Source of the DNA: Carboxylicivirga litoralis
GTDB lineage: Bacteria; Bacteroidota; Bacteroidia; Bacteroidales; Marinilabiliaceae
Direction: 5' to 3'
Length of the DNA: 64,000 bases
NCBI RefSeq assembly: GCF_025499605.1
Contig: NZ_JAFMVC010000009.1
Location: 1 to 64,000 of the forward strand
Part shown: positions 1 to 9,578 of the stretch, in pieces
Position numbering within the stretch: the first letter of the stretch is position 1
How the letters are laid out: each line of letters opens with the position of its first letter
Program-made: the position numbers and the translations under genes
The notes under the pieces: model-generated
What the model saw: the letters and a program-made list of their open reading frames with translations, nothing else
What the model was told of the DNA's origin: nothing
Databases searched by the model: none

Positions 1-18
1 ATCAAAAAAGGAATACGG

Positions 19-100
19 TCACTGAGCGGAGTCGAAGTGATTATGCATTGAAAATCAACTTTATTTAAATTTCATCTCGACTCCGCTCGATGAACTGACT
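19..100. repeat. Inverted repeat, dispersed-repeat-like
   Basis: A 12-base core (gagcggagtcga) at 24-35 recurs in inverted orientation at 77-88, separated by about 40 AT-rich bases. The flanks also resemble each other (gtcactgagc... and the complement of ...gaactgac). From memory, this motif family is common between genes in Bacteroidota genomes, so it is probably a dispersed intergenic repeat rather than a gene-specific signal. It lies downstream of the minus-strand gene ending at 141 and could act as a weak transcript end. Confidence 0.6.
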
Positions 101-140
101 TTTGTTTTTGGACACCCTCCTCACAAAAATCACTTCTACT

Positions 141-3100
141 CTATTCTTCTAAAGTAATAATTCCTTTTCGTTTTTTACCATCTAAGCGCACCACCAGAGG
201 CTTTTCAAATTGCACATGTCGGCAATAGTTGGTTCTTTCAACTTCACGAGCGTTGGTTAAAGCATCCCATTTGATAAACGATGAAGTATCACTCTTGATG
301 ATTGAGCAATACCCTACCTGCATACTCGTAACATTGTGAAAAAAATGCGAGCCTCCCGATGCTTCCAGCGGATAATCTTCTAAGTCGGTCTCCACAATAA
401 CTTTTGCATTGGATATTTGCGTCCATGATACCGGAATACCAATCCACGGGTCTCGCGTCCCCCACCTGCCCGGACCAATCAAAAGATAGGAGCGATTCTC
501 TAATTTCATTTTTCGGTTAAGCCCTTCAATCTCCTTCGCAATTTCGCGTGTTTGAGCCTTTTCAAACCTTGCACTATCAACATAAATAACATCACGAATG
601 GATTTGACTTTGCCATTACCCATACTTTGACCCGATTGCAAAATAATCTGTTGTTCATTGATGCGTTCCATGTTGATACTATAATTCTGAGCACCTCCCA
701 TTAATGGTTTAATCTGTAATAAATAAAAAGTCGCCCTTCCCTGCTTATCTTTCTTTAAATCAACAGCAAACTCAATTTCTACCGGAGCCCCCATGGCTTC
801 TTTCACCACATCGAGTACCACCTCAATGGCTCGTGGTAAAGGAATATATTTGTACTTCAGTATATCAGCAAAATTAAGGATGCGAGGCCCGGCTGTCTCC
901 AGTCCCGGTTCAATGGTATTATTGTCGGGATGATAAACCGATGCCAGGTGACGTAAAGCACCATGCATTTCAGCATCATAAATATCCATGCGTTTTAATC
1001 CGGCTGTTTCTCCTTCCAGCAAGTTTAAACTCTGCTTATCTAAATCAATGGCATAAAACTCTGTCTGCGAATTCTTCAACTGGTCTTTGGGCGAGTTATT
1101 ATCCAATTCGGGATACACAGGGCAAAAACGCAAGGCTTTTTCTCCATCCACTACATACTTACCAAAACCCAATGCCATCACTGCAAATCCATCTTCAGGG
1201 TTCATATGACTGAAAGAGTAATAGTTATACGATTGCGCCACCCCGCTGATATGCGGATAAAAAACCTTCTCATATTGCTGACCTACAGCCTCCTGAATAA
1301 CAACTGCCATTTTCTCTTCTTCCACCTTAAAATCAACAGCCTCGGTAAAGGCACGGGCCGTATCACTAAATACGGATGCAAACACTAATTTAACTGCATT
1401 ACACAGTTCATTTAAGCGTATTTCGTCAGACTCGGCATTATTAGGTAATAAATACGTTTCAAACACACCGGCAAAAGGCTGTTTCTGGCTATCTTCCAAC
1501 AATCCTGATGAACGAACAGCAATTGGTCCGGTAAACATGGCTAATAAACGCCGAAGACGCTGAACGAGGGAAATAGACAAGTCACCGCCCAAAAATATCT
1601 TTTTAATCTGATGATAACTCAGATTCCTGAAAATCAATTCCCGAAAATCATTCCGCTCCATAAACAGCTCAAATTCATCGGTTCCAATAACAGTCGTTCG
1701 TGGCGTACGAATATTAATACCGGGCACATGGGCTGTGAAATCAAAATTAAAAAGCAATGTGTTGATAAAAGATAAACCACGCCCTTTTCCTCCTAAGGAG
1801 CCTCCCGACAAACTAACGATATTGGTAGATCCAATCGTTTCTACCTCATCAAAATCAATGACTTTACCCTGATTTTTCTCTTCGCGATGCCGTGTTATCA
1901 CTTCCAGCAGATAGGTGCGTATCTCTTCAGGATCATCAAAGTCTGTTATCCGATAAGGAGCTATTTTTCGCGATATCTTAATTTCGCCCCGTGCCATCAA
2001 CCACAACGAAAAGTGGTTTTTGCGAGCATGATAAACAATGGATTCAACCGGTACTTTGCGCATGGTTCGCTCAAACTCCTTGAGATTACGCGCAACCGCA
2101 ATAGTGCGTCCATGGGCATCTTTATATGCAAAATTTCCAAAGCCGAGATAGTGCCTGATAAAGGTTTTGATATCCTGAATGAGACTCTCGGAATATTTAT
2201 TGATAAAAACGGTTTTCAGCTCATAGGCATCCTGCGAATATTCAATTTTAGATGACTGAAGGATAACCGGTAAATCTTTAATTTCAGTCTTCACATAGTT
2301 AACCAAATCAAATCCGGCATTGGCATCCAACCTTCCATTTTTAGAGAACTCCACATCTGATATCAGACACAATAAGAATTCCCGGTATTTTTCAAATAGC
2401 TCTTGTGCTTCTTCGTATGTGCGGGCCAGCAAAACTTTGGGTCGGGCTTTTAGGCGTAAAACAGCATACAACTCATCTTCCTTCACATCTTCAATCAATC
2501 GTTTTGTTTGTTCCAGCACGCTGGCATAAAGCAGTGGTAAATACTTAGAATAATAACGCACCGAATCTTCCACCAGTAAAATGACCCGAGCCAAACCTAT
2601 CTCTGTATCATTCTCCACATTCACTTTATCCTCTAAATGAAACACCATGGATGAAAACACCTTGGGATCGCCATTCCAGACAAATATCTCATCAAGCACA
2701 CCCAATTCGCGCTGCCTTTGTTGAAAATATGGAATATCGCCATCGTTATTGAGCAGCATAAATATCGGAATGTAAGGGTACTCCTTTTTCACCATCTGAC
2801 TTAAATCAATGGGCGACTGTTTTTCAACACCAACCATCACTATTATCAAATCGTAGTGCTTCTCATTGAGCTTGGCCATGGCCTCTTCGTAAGTAGTAAC
2901 ACCTGTGACACGCGGCACCTGTGACAAATGCAATTGATAAAAACCACCCATCACCTGCTCAGTAAAACGCCCTTCATTTTCAATGGCGTAAGCATCGTAC
3001 AAGGTAGCCACCAGCAATATTTCTTTCACTTTAAAAGGCATCAGGTCGTGGTAAATATCACGAATGGCATTATTACGATGCATGAAATTTTGAAGCAGAT

Positions 3101-4355
3101 GTTTGCTATTTATAGCATCTGTTTTATCAATTACCTGAGGTTTATAATTGCTAATACCAGCCGAACGCCTTACTTTCTCTAATAAGTTGCGGGCTGCCAT
3201 GCCATTCAGGTAACCTACTATTAAATTACAGAGGTTTTTAATGAGGTCATTTTCTTCATTTAAAAACAGTTCTTCCTGTGTTTTTGCCAATTCTTTTAAA
3301 TAATAAATCTCAATCGCCCCTTTCTTACCATTAATTGTTTCGTAGCGATGACGCAACAACCAGGGGGTTTCAATAAAACCAGGACTTAAATACTCCTCGC
3401 CATCAAAAGTGATGCGAGCCACGGAATAATCAGGATGCTGCATACCGGCAGGTATCTTCTCGGCAATATGGCTCAGCGTATAAGCAACCGGCATATTTAA
3501 GGCGATAATACGCGAGGTCTCATTTATAGTGTGTAATTCTTTCACCCTTTCGCGCTGATTAAACTTATCGCGTTCGGCAATCTGACCGTTTATAAAATCA
3601 CCGATCAAGCGCGATAGGTTAATCAGTAAATCTCTTTCTTCCGATAAAAAAGGATCGCCTTGAAGGGATGGAAATTCCTTGACATAGAAAACATCAATAG
3701 ACCCTGATAATCCATTGATGGTTTGAAATCGCTGCGTTTGCACCCATTCCGTTTCGATAAAATGGTCGCTTTTGTATTCTTTCTCATTATATGTTATCCG
3801 GGCTACTGTAAACTCGGGATATTGCCAACCCAATGGCAGAATAAATACTATTTGTTGCAACACATCATCAATGGACTTACCCTCGTTGATAATTCTGGTA
3901 GTCCTGTTGATTGTTGATAATTCTTTTAAACGCTCTAAGGATTCTGAATGATTACGTTCGGCCACCACGCGATTAATATAACCCGCTAATAGTCTTGCCA
4001 GTTGATTGAGCAAAGCACGTTCATCGCGCGAAAAAGGTCCCTCATCGCAATCGGGATGCACCTGACTATAAAACACATCAATTACGCCTTTTTCTCCATC
4101 TATCGTTGAGAAACGTTCTGTTAAGCCATGTTGTGTTTCGGTAAAACCTGATGTTGTAAATTCATTATCTTTAAATCGGATACGAGCTACAGCATCATCA
4201 TACTTAAAGCCTTGAATTAAAATACCACTCACATCTTCAAGGGTATTTTTAATATCATTTTCCAACTGTATGGTATCACTAATCTGCTTTAGTGTCTCCA
4301 ATACGCGCTGCGAACCAGATGCCGACTCTGATATTTGTTGTTGAGGTAGTGACAT
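141..4355 (-). CDS. Triple GAF-like / receiver-like / PEP synthase ATP-grasp domain protein
   Basis: The protein is about 1404 residues from the ATG at 4355; the frame stays open to a TTG at 4430, but the extra 25 residues look unlike a protein start. Three repeats of about 125 residues (roughly 20-135, 140-265, 270-390) share the pattern VARI-T...F-ET...R--TI-G--G-I-VFY, which fits small GAF-like sensor modules. Two receiver-like segments follow, near 445-540 and 590-740; the second has ILLVEDS and a possible acceptor Asp in LISDVEF. From about 845 to 1265 it matches the PEP synthase/pyruvate phosphate dikinase nucleotide-binding domain (GGSLGGKGRGLSFIN, AVRSSGLLEDSQKQPFAGVF). The swivelling phosphohistidine domain and the PEP-binding barrel are absent, and the C-terminus instead carries a conserved-looking tail (LLIGPGRWGTRDPW). 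It is unlikely to be an ordinary PEP synthase; a signal-responsive phosphotransfer role is inference. No signal peptide is seen. Confidence 0.8.
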   Translation of the reverse strand: MSLPQQQISESASGSQRVLETLKQISDTIQLENDIKNTLEDVSGILIQGFKYDDAVARIRFKDNEFTTSGFTETQHGLTERFSTIDGEKGVIDVFYSQVHPDCDEGPFSRDERALLNQLARLLAGYINRVVAERNHSESLERLKELSTINRTTRIINEGKSIDDVLQQIVFILPLGWQYPEFTVARITYNEKEYKSDHFIETEWVQTQRFQTINGLSGSIDVFYVKEFPSLQGDPFLSEERDLLINLSRLIGDFINGQIAERDKFNQRERVKELHTINETSRIIALNMPVAYTLSHIAEKIPAGMQHPDYSVARITFDGEEYLSPGFIETPWLLRHRYETINGKKGAIEIYYLKELAKTQEELFLNEENDLIKNLCNLIVGYLNGMAARNLLEKVRRSAGISNYKPQVIDKTDAINSKHLLQNFMHRNNAIRDIYHDLMPFKVKEILLVATLYDAYAIENEGRFTEQVMGGFYQLHLSQVPRVTGVTTYEEAMAKLNEKHYDLIIVMVGVEKQSPIDLSQMVKKEYPYIPIFMLLNNDGDIPYFQQRQRELGVLDEIFVWNGDPKVFSSMVFHLEDKVNVENDTEIGLARVILLVEDSVRYYSKYLPLLYASVLEQTKRLIEDVKEDELYAVLRLKARPKVLLARTYEEAQELFEKYREFLLCLISDVEFSKNGRLDANAGFDLVNYVKTEIKDLPVILQSSKIEYSQDAYELKTVFINKYSESLIQDIKTFIRHYLGFGNFAYKDAHGRTIAVARNLKEFERTMRKVPVESIVYHARKNHFSLWLMARGEIKISRKIAPYRITDFDDPEEIRTYLLEVITRHREEKNQGKVIDFDEVETIGSTNIVSLSGGSLGGKGRGLSFINTLLFNFDFTAHVPGINIRTPRTTVIGTDEFELFMERNDFRELIFRNLSYHQIKKIFLGGDLSISLVQRLRRLLAMFTGPIAVRSSGLLEDSQKQPFAGVFETYLLPNNAESDEIRLNELCNAVKLVFASVFSDTARAFTEAVDFKVEEEKMAVVIQEAVGQQYEKVFYPHISGVAQSYNYYSFSHMNPEDGFAVMALGFGKYVVDGEKALRFCPVYPELDNNSPKDQLKNSQTEFYAIDLDKQSLNLLEGETAGLKRMDIYDAEMHGALRHLASVYHPDNNTIEPGLETAGPRILNFADILKYKYIPLPRAIEVVLDVVKEAMGAPVEIEFAVDLKKDKQGRATFYLLQIKPLMGGAQNYSINMERINEQQIILQSGQSMGNGKVKSIRDVIYVDSARFEKAQTREIAKEIEGLNRKMKLENRSYLLIGPGRWGTRDPWIGIPVSWTQISNAKVIVETDLEDYPLEASGGSHFFHNVTSMQVGYCSIIKSDTSSFIKWDALTNAREVERTNYCRHVQFEKPLVVRLDGKKRKGIITLEE

Positions 4356-4557
4356 GCTTATGAGGTCAAGATTGCATAAGTTACACAAAAAGAAGCACAA
4401 ATACTTGTTTCCTGGATTGAATAAAGACAAAATAATTCACCTTTTTATCGCCCAATATGATCGCGATTAACTAATTTATTTCTTAACTTTTTTTGTTGAA
4501 ACAACCATGCTATAATCCTGATTTATTGACAGACATGCTAAAGGGACAATGAGTTAG

Positions 4558-5964
<1,407 letters not shown>

Positions 5965-5987
5965 ACGATCGTAAAACCATATTCATT

Positions 5988-6020
5988 AAGACCTTAAGGC
6001 TTCAAAAACCTTAAGGTCTT
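5988..6020 (+). terminator. Stem-loop downstream of gdhA
   Basis: A perfect 12-bp stem (aagaccttaagg / ccttaaggtctt) encloses a 9-base loop 23 bases after the gdhA stop. The following sequence is only moderately T-rich (atcgttta), so termination efficiency is uncertain. Confidence 0.7.
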
Positions 6021-6075
6021 ATCGTTTAATTAATGATTACTTTTAAACACGAACAACCATCAACAAATCCAGTCT

Positions 6076-6603
6076 ATGAAATACATCTCCTTTATCAGCA
6101 TTATTTTAGTATTCGCCTGCCAGCACAAACAAGAAAACACAGAACAGCAACATCATTTTTCATTTACAATTGAAACACAGCTACCCGGAGAACCGGAAGT
6201 TGTATACGATAACCTGACCGGTGATATCAGTCCCTGGTGGGATCATACTTTTTCGGGCCATCCACACCAATTATTCATTGAAGCTAAACCCGGCGGTGGC
6301 TTCTACGAGATTTTTGATGAATCGGGTGATGGGGTGCGACATGCGGTGGTAACAGGTGCTCAAAAAGGTAAACTGCTCCGTATGGAAGGTCCGCTGGGAT
6401 TGGCCGGTCATGCGCTTACTTTAGTGACTACCTATCATCTGTCAGAAGTGAATGACTCTACTCATTTAAAAGTGGAAGTGCATGGTGCAGGCGAATACAA
6501 AAAAGACTGGCCCCAAGTCATCGAAAATGTATGGACACACTTTATTATCGAACGGTTTAAGCCCTATTGGGAGGAAAAATACACTGCAGGTTTGACCCAA
6601 TAA
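6076..6603 (+). CDS. SRPBCC-family lipoprotein
   Basis: This is a 175-residue predicted lipoprotein: a short hydrophobic signal ends in VFAC, followed by a polar linker. The rest resembles the START/SRPBCC (AHSA1-like) ligand-binding fold: an opening strand with PGEPEVVYDNLTGDISPWW, a central GGGFYEIF turn, and a C-terminal helix around WTHFIIERFKPYWEEKY. The family binds hydrophobic small molecules, and no ligand can be named. Being exported is less usual for this fold. The gene lies 111 bases after gdhA beyond a hairpin, so it probably has its own promoter. No catalytic residues can be assigned. Confidence 0.7.
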   Translation: MKYISFISIILVFACQHKQENTEQQHHFSFTIETQLPGEPEVVYDNLTGDISPWWDHTFSGHPHQLFIEAKPGGGFYEIFDESGDGVRHAVVTGAQKGKLLRMEGPLGLAGHALTLVTTYHLSEVNDSTHLKVEVHGAGEYKKDWPQVIENVWTHFIIERFKPYWEEKYTAGLTQ

Positions 6604-6650
6604 ACCATTTAGTATTCTAACTGGCAGCTTCGCCACTTTTTAGGGTCAGC

Positions 6651-6688
6651 TTCGGGATCAACCTCGCTGGGAGCGAAGTTGATCCGAA
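6651..6688. repeat. Large imperfect hairpin
   Basis: The arms ttcgggatcaacctcgct and agcgaagttgatccgaa pair around a GG(G) loop with one bulge and one mismatch. Flanking gggtc / gaccc and cttcggg / cccgaag segments (6643-6711) allow a competing larger fold. It lies in the gap between the SRPBCC gene and the convergent TlpA gene and may be a REP-like element or part of a terminator for the plus-strand gene. Confidence 0.55.
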
Positions 6689-6739
6689 CATGGTACGAAG
6701 AAGACCCGAAGCGGTTACAAAGGAGGCATAATAAGAAAA

Positions 6740-6765
6740 CCCGAATAACAATATGTTTATTCGGG
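6740..6765 (-). terminator. Terminator of the SusCD/TlpA operon
   Basis: A 9-bp stem (cccgaataa / ttattcggg) with an 8-base loop lies about 30 bases past the minus-strand stop at 6798. On the minus strand it is followed by ttttctta, a reasonable intrinsic terminator. It marks the probable end of the long operon. Confidence 0.75.
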
Positions 6766-6797
6766 CTTTCACATCCTACACTCAAACCTATTTAGCT

Positions 6798-8105
6798 TTA
6801 CTTGTCCTTTTCAATCTTCACAAAAGCAATCTTTCCCCTTGTTTTAATGAGATGAAGACCATTTTTTGCATAGAGTTTCAACCAGTCATCCACATTTGCC
6901 TTATCACTATTTATCGATATATTAATAGTGTATTTTCCTGACAAATCTGTAACAACCGGATAACGTACAGCTCTTTTGGGGTCATTAATATACTCTCCAT
7001 TTTGCGACACATATAATAGTTGGTTTTCGATGAGAGATACTAATTCCGCTGCTGTGCAATTTTTATTAACAATAAACTCCTTAAAACTGATCGAACTACT
7101 TCCTTTTACATCAAATGCTTCGTACCCATCCTTTATTACACAGTCCTTCTCAGATATTTTCATTAGCTTATAAAAAACTACGTCCTTTTCATTTATAGAA
7201 GTCTTTAAATTAAATGCTGCATTTAACTGCCCTAATAATATTTTTCTATAATCTCCGGCAAAATTAGAACAGGAGAAATCAATGTTATACAAACTTAATG
7301 GACTAAAGGAATTAATATAGTTCAGCTCTTCATCAAAAATAAATCTTGCTTTTGTCAAATTTGCAAATGCATATTGATACAACTCAAGAATAGTTGCTTT
7401 TGTAATAGTGCAACTATTAATTATCTGAAATGTATCCACTAATGCATTTCCTTGCCATCCTTTAATGATTTGTTTTGGCACTTTGACATCTAACAGCTCC
7501 ATTTTCATTTGTCTATCTGCAATATCCGAATTCCTTAACTCAAATGACACCAATGCTTTATTTATCTTTGTAGACTCTGCTATTTCATCACTTTTTGTTT
7601 TACATTCAATCACAGGTAAACGTGGTTTACCTCCATTAATAAGTTCTGTAATTATTTCATTTGTAATATAACCTGGAATAGTGTTAGCATGAATTTGTCC
7701 ATTTTTATCTATTAAAACCGAATGTGGAATCCCATTATGCGGAAATACCTTCGACAAAGACCTGTCCTTATCATAAATAAAATCAAAGGGAAAGTTATTA
7801 TCAGAAATGAATGCATTTATTCGGTTTATAGGTTCACTCGACACACAAACAATCTGAAGCTCATCTCCAAACTTTGTTTTAAGTTCTTTTAAATGGTGCA
7901 TTGCCTCAATACAAGGGCCGCACGAGGTTGACCAAAACTCAATAATAATAACCTTATCTTTATTTTTATTGATGAAGTCATAATCAACACAAGTGCCTTC
8001 GTTTATCTCCTGCCAATTAATGTGACTAGTTTTTTGACTAATCTCACTTGAAGGTTGGCAAGAAAAGAATAAAATAATAAAGCTAAGGAATGATATAAGT
8101 CGCAT
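6798..8105 (-). CDS. TlpA-like thioredoxin lipoprotein with DUF3738-like C-terminus
   Basis: The protein has 435 residues. A lipoprotein signal (ILFFSC, Cys16) is followed by a thioredoxin-fold domain with active site CGPC at 62-65 in the context EFWSTSCGPCIEAMHHL, typical of TlpA/ResA-type periplasmic disulfide reductases. The second half (about 170-435) resembles DUF3738: a segment like LNAAFNLKT...KDVVFYKLMK, a central RYPVVTDLSGKYTINI, and a closing strand ending KIAFVKIEK. This pairing is known in some soil bacteria and Bacteroidota; its role is not established. It is the last gene of the minus-strand SusCD operon. The coding DNA looks clearly more AT-rich than upstream operon members, so it may be a later addition. 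Target proteins are unknown. Confidence 0.8.
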   Translation of the reverse strand: MRLISFLSFIILFFSCQPSSEISQKTSHINWQEINEGTCVDYDFINKNKDKVIIIEFWSTSCGPCIEAMHHLKELKTKFGDELQIVCVSSEPINRINAFISDNNFPFDFIYDKDRSLSKVFPHNGIPHSVLIDKNGQIHANTIPGYITNEIITELINGGKPRLPVIECKTKSDEIAESTKINKALVSFELRNSDIADRQMKMELLDVKVPKQIIKGWQGNALVDTFQIINSCTITKATILELYQYAFANLTKARFIFDEELNYINSFSPLSLYNIDFSCSNFAGDYRKILLGQLNAAFNLKTSINEKDVVFYKLMKISEKDCVIKDGYEAFDVKGSSSISFKEFIVNKNCTAAELVSLIENQLLYVSQNGEYINDPKRAVRYPVVTDLSGKYTINISINSDKANVDDWLKLYAKNGLHLIKTRGKIAFVKIEKDK

Positions 8106-8108
8106 AGT

Positions 8109-8219
8109 TTAGGAATTAGGTATTGGCAGTAATTCTTCTAGCCTTTTTTCCAGCTCATCAGCCGAAGGATTAATTGAATAGCTTCTTTTTCTACCACTTA
8201 AATTATTGACCTTACAACT
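8109..8219 (-). pseudogene. Remnant: C-terminal tail of a TlpA-like protein
   Basis: The minus strand between two thioredoxin genes encodes an open stretch of about 35 codons without an ATG. It is closed upstream by an in-frame TAA and ends at a TAA at 8111-8109. Its end reads SINPSADELEKRLEELLP, closely resembling the ends of the TlpA proteins at 9579 (RPSNPRLKEMIDELL) and 11017 (RPSEERTEAWLKKLL). It is in a different frame from the thioredoxin gene ending at 8218. The simplest reading is a leftover tail of a deleted TlpA-like gene. It is short, so chance resemblance is possible. Confidence 0.45.
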
Positions 8220-8643
8220 AATTGTTTTTTAATACTTCATCTAATATCAGACTGAATTCTTCAACACTTTTTCCTCCAACAGCTTTAGACATTAATTCGC
8301 CATTTGCTTTAAAAAATAACAGTGTCGGAAAACCTTTAATTTGGTGTACTTCTTTAGCTCTTTTCGCAATGCTTTTATCTTTAATAGGATCTAATTTTAT
8401 ACAGATCAACTTCTCATTCATTCTCTCTGCAATCCCTGCATTAGTATATACAGACGTATCCATCATTTTACAAGGAGCACAGCCTTTGGTTGAATAGTTT
8501 ACAAACACTTGTTTTCCTTCTTTTCTTGCTTGTTCAAAGGCTTGTTCAAAACTTATTTCCAGGAATCTAACGCCTTCTTTGTCTTGTGCAGTACAAATTC
8601 CTAAGCTTATAATCAACAGTAAACCAACCACTACATATCTCAT
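8218..8643 (-). CDS. Periplasmic thioredoxin-family protein
   Basis: This 141-residue protein has a cleavable signal peptide (hydrophobic run to about residue 19, then AQDKEG). A single thioredoxin fold follows with active site CAPC at 55-58 in NYSTKGCAPCKMMD and the cis-proline loop IKGFPTLLFF. The helix before the active site (FEQAFEQARKEGKQVFV) is typical of the DUF255/thioredoxin_7-like group. It presumably acts as a thiol-disulfide oxidoreductase in the periplasm. It sits between a trypsin-like protease and another TlpA-type protein in the same operon. The partner is unknown; electrons would have to come from a CcdA/DsbD-type protein that is not in this window. Confidence 0.85.
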   Translation of the reverse strand: MRYVVVGLLLIISLGICTAQDKEGVRFLEISFEQAFEQARKEGKQVFVNYSTKGCAPCKMMDTSVYTNAGIAERMNEKLICIKLDPIKDKSIAKRAKEVHQIKGFPTLLFFKANGELMSKAVGGKSVEEFSLILDEVLKNN

Positions 8644-8683
8644 CTTTATATTTTAAAAGTTAAATTTCGTTTTAAATCACATA

Positions 8684-9574
8684 TTACTTAATTAGCTCTT
8701 TCAATCGACTCACCGGAATAATCTCCTTAATCGTACTCTGGTAAATTTTACCCTCTTGGTCGTAGTAAATATTTTGTGTGCCGGCCACAACGCCAACTAC
8801 ATTACCGCAATCGTCCATGATGGGTGCACCGCTTGAGCCTTTGGCAAATTCGGCTGATATCGATTGTCGTATTTTAGTGGTGCCCGGTTTGATGTATTTG
8901 CGGTCGATATGTCCTTGCGTGTACGTATAAAAACGGTGCTCAGGGTGAGATATCAGGTGAATAGCTTCGCCCACAGGCTGCTCCTCACCCATGCATAAGG
9001 GCGATAATTGTTGTCCTTTAGTGTCAATCTTAAAAATAGCCAAATCATCGTGTTTACTGGCAGCCAATACCTCTGTTACTGGATAGATATTCTGCTCCAC
9101 ATCCATTACAAAAAAAGTGATGTACTCGTTTGGCTTTGAGGGGTCGTATGACTTAAACACATGGTAATTGGTAACGCAAACACCATCAGCCGAAATAACA
9201 AAAGCTGAAGCCGTACTGATGTGATCTTCGGGACAGTGACCACATTTAAACATCTTTCCCATTTTCAATACCCCTTTTCGGAACTGCTTATAAAAGGCAG
9301 GGCCACGAAATAGCTGCTTAGAAGCTGGCCAAACAGCTACCTCACAAGATTTATTACTTAGTTGTTGCTTATAGGTGGCGGCATCTACCCCGCCGTGCTC
9401 ATTATAATAAGCTGATGCCTGCTGTTCAAAATCCTTCAGCCTTTTGGCATCGTTAACTGGCGCTTCTGTTTCAACAGGCGCATCAGGAAAACTGGTTTTC
9501 TGATCAGTTGGTTTATCTATTTGACAACTGCCCGCCAGCAGAGTCAAAACAAAAAGACTTACTGTTGATTTCAT
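8684..9574 (-). CDS. Trypsin-like serine protease lipoprotein with CGHC motif
   Basis: The chosen ATG at 9574 lies 4 bases after the stop of the upstream gene and gives 296 residues starting MKSTVSLFVLTLLAGSC, a clear lipobox. The only upstream in-frame starts overlap the previous gene. The catalytic triad is visible: His in VTNYHVFK (about 138), Asp in KHDDLAIF (about 176-177) and Ser in AKGSSGAPIMD (about 248). The chymotrypsin fold and oxyanion glycines look complete, so it is probably active in the periplasm or on the outer surface. Just before the protease domain is KCGHCPEDH; CGHC is the active-site sequence of protein disulfide isomerases, but here it may bind zinc or form a structural disulfide. 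Four thioredoxin-fold genes surround it. No PDZ domain is seen. Confidence 0.85.
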   Translation of the reverse strand: MKSTVSLFVLTLLAGSCQIDKPTDQKTSFPDAPVETEAPVNDAKRLKDFEQQASAYYNEHGGVDAATYKQQLSNKSCEVAVWPASKQLFRGPAFYKQFRKGVLKMGKMFKCGHCPEDHISTASAFVISADGVCVTNYHVFKSYDPSKPNEYITFFVMDVEQNIYPVTEVLAASKHDDLAIFKIDTKGQQLSPLCMGEEQPVGEAIHLISHPEHRFYTYTQGHIDRKYIKPGTTKIRQSISAEFAKGSSGAPIMDDCGNVVGVVAGTQNIYYDQEGKIYQSTIKEIIPVSRLKELIK

Positions 9575-9578
9575 CTTA

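Noticed and set aside
1-141. A downstream continuation of the PEP synthase-like gene carrying the missing domains
   Set aside because: Only 140 bases remain, dominated by an inverted repeat, and the protein ends with a natural-looking C-terminus.
8109-8643. Frameshift joining the TlpA-like tail to the thioredoxin gene
   Set aside because: The thioredoxin protein is already full length, and the tail's frame is closed by a TAA before it, so a single frameshift would not make a sensible fusion.
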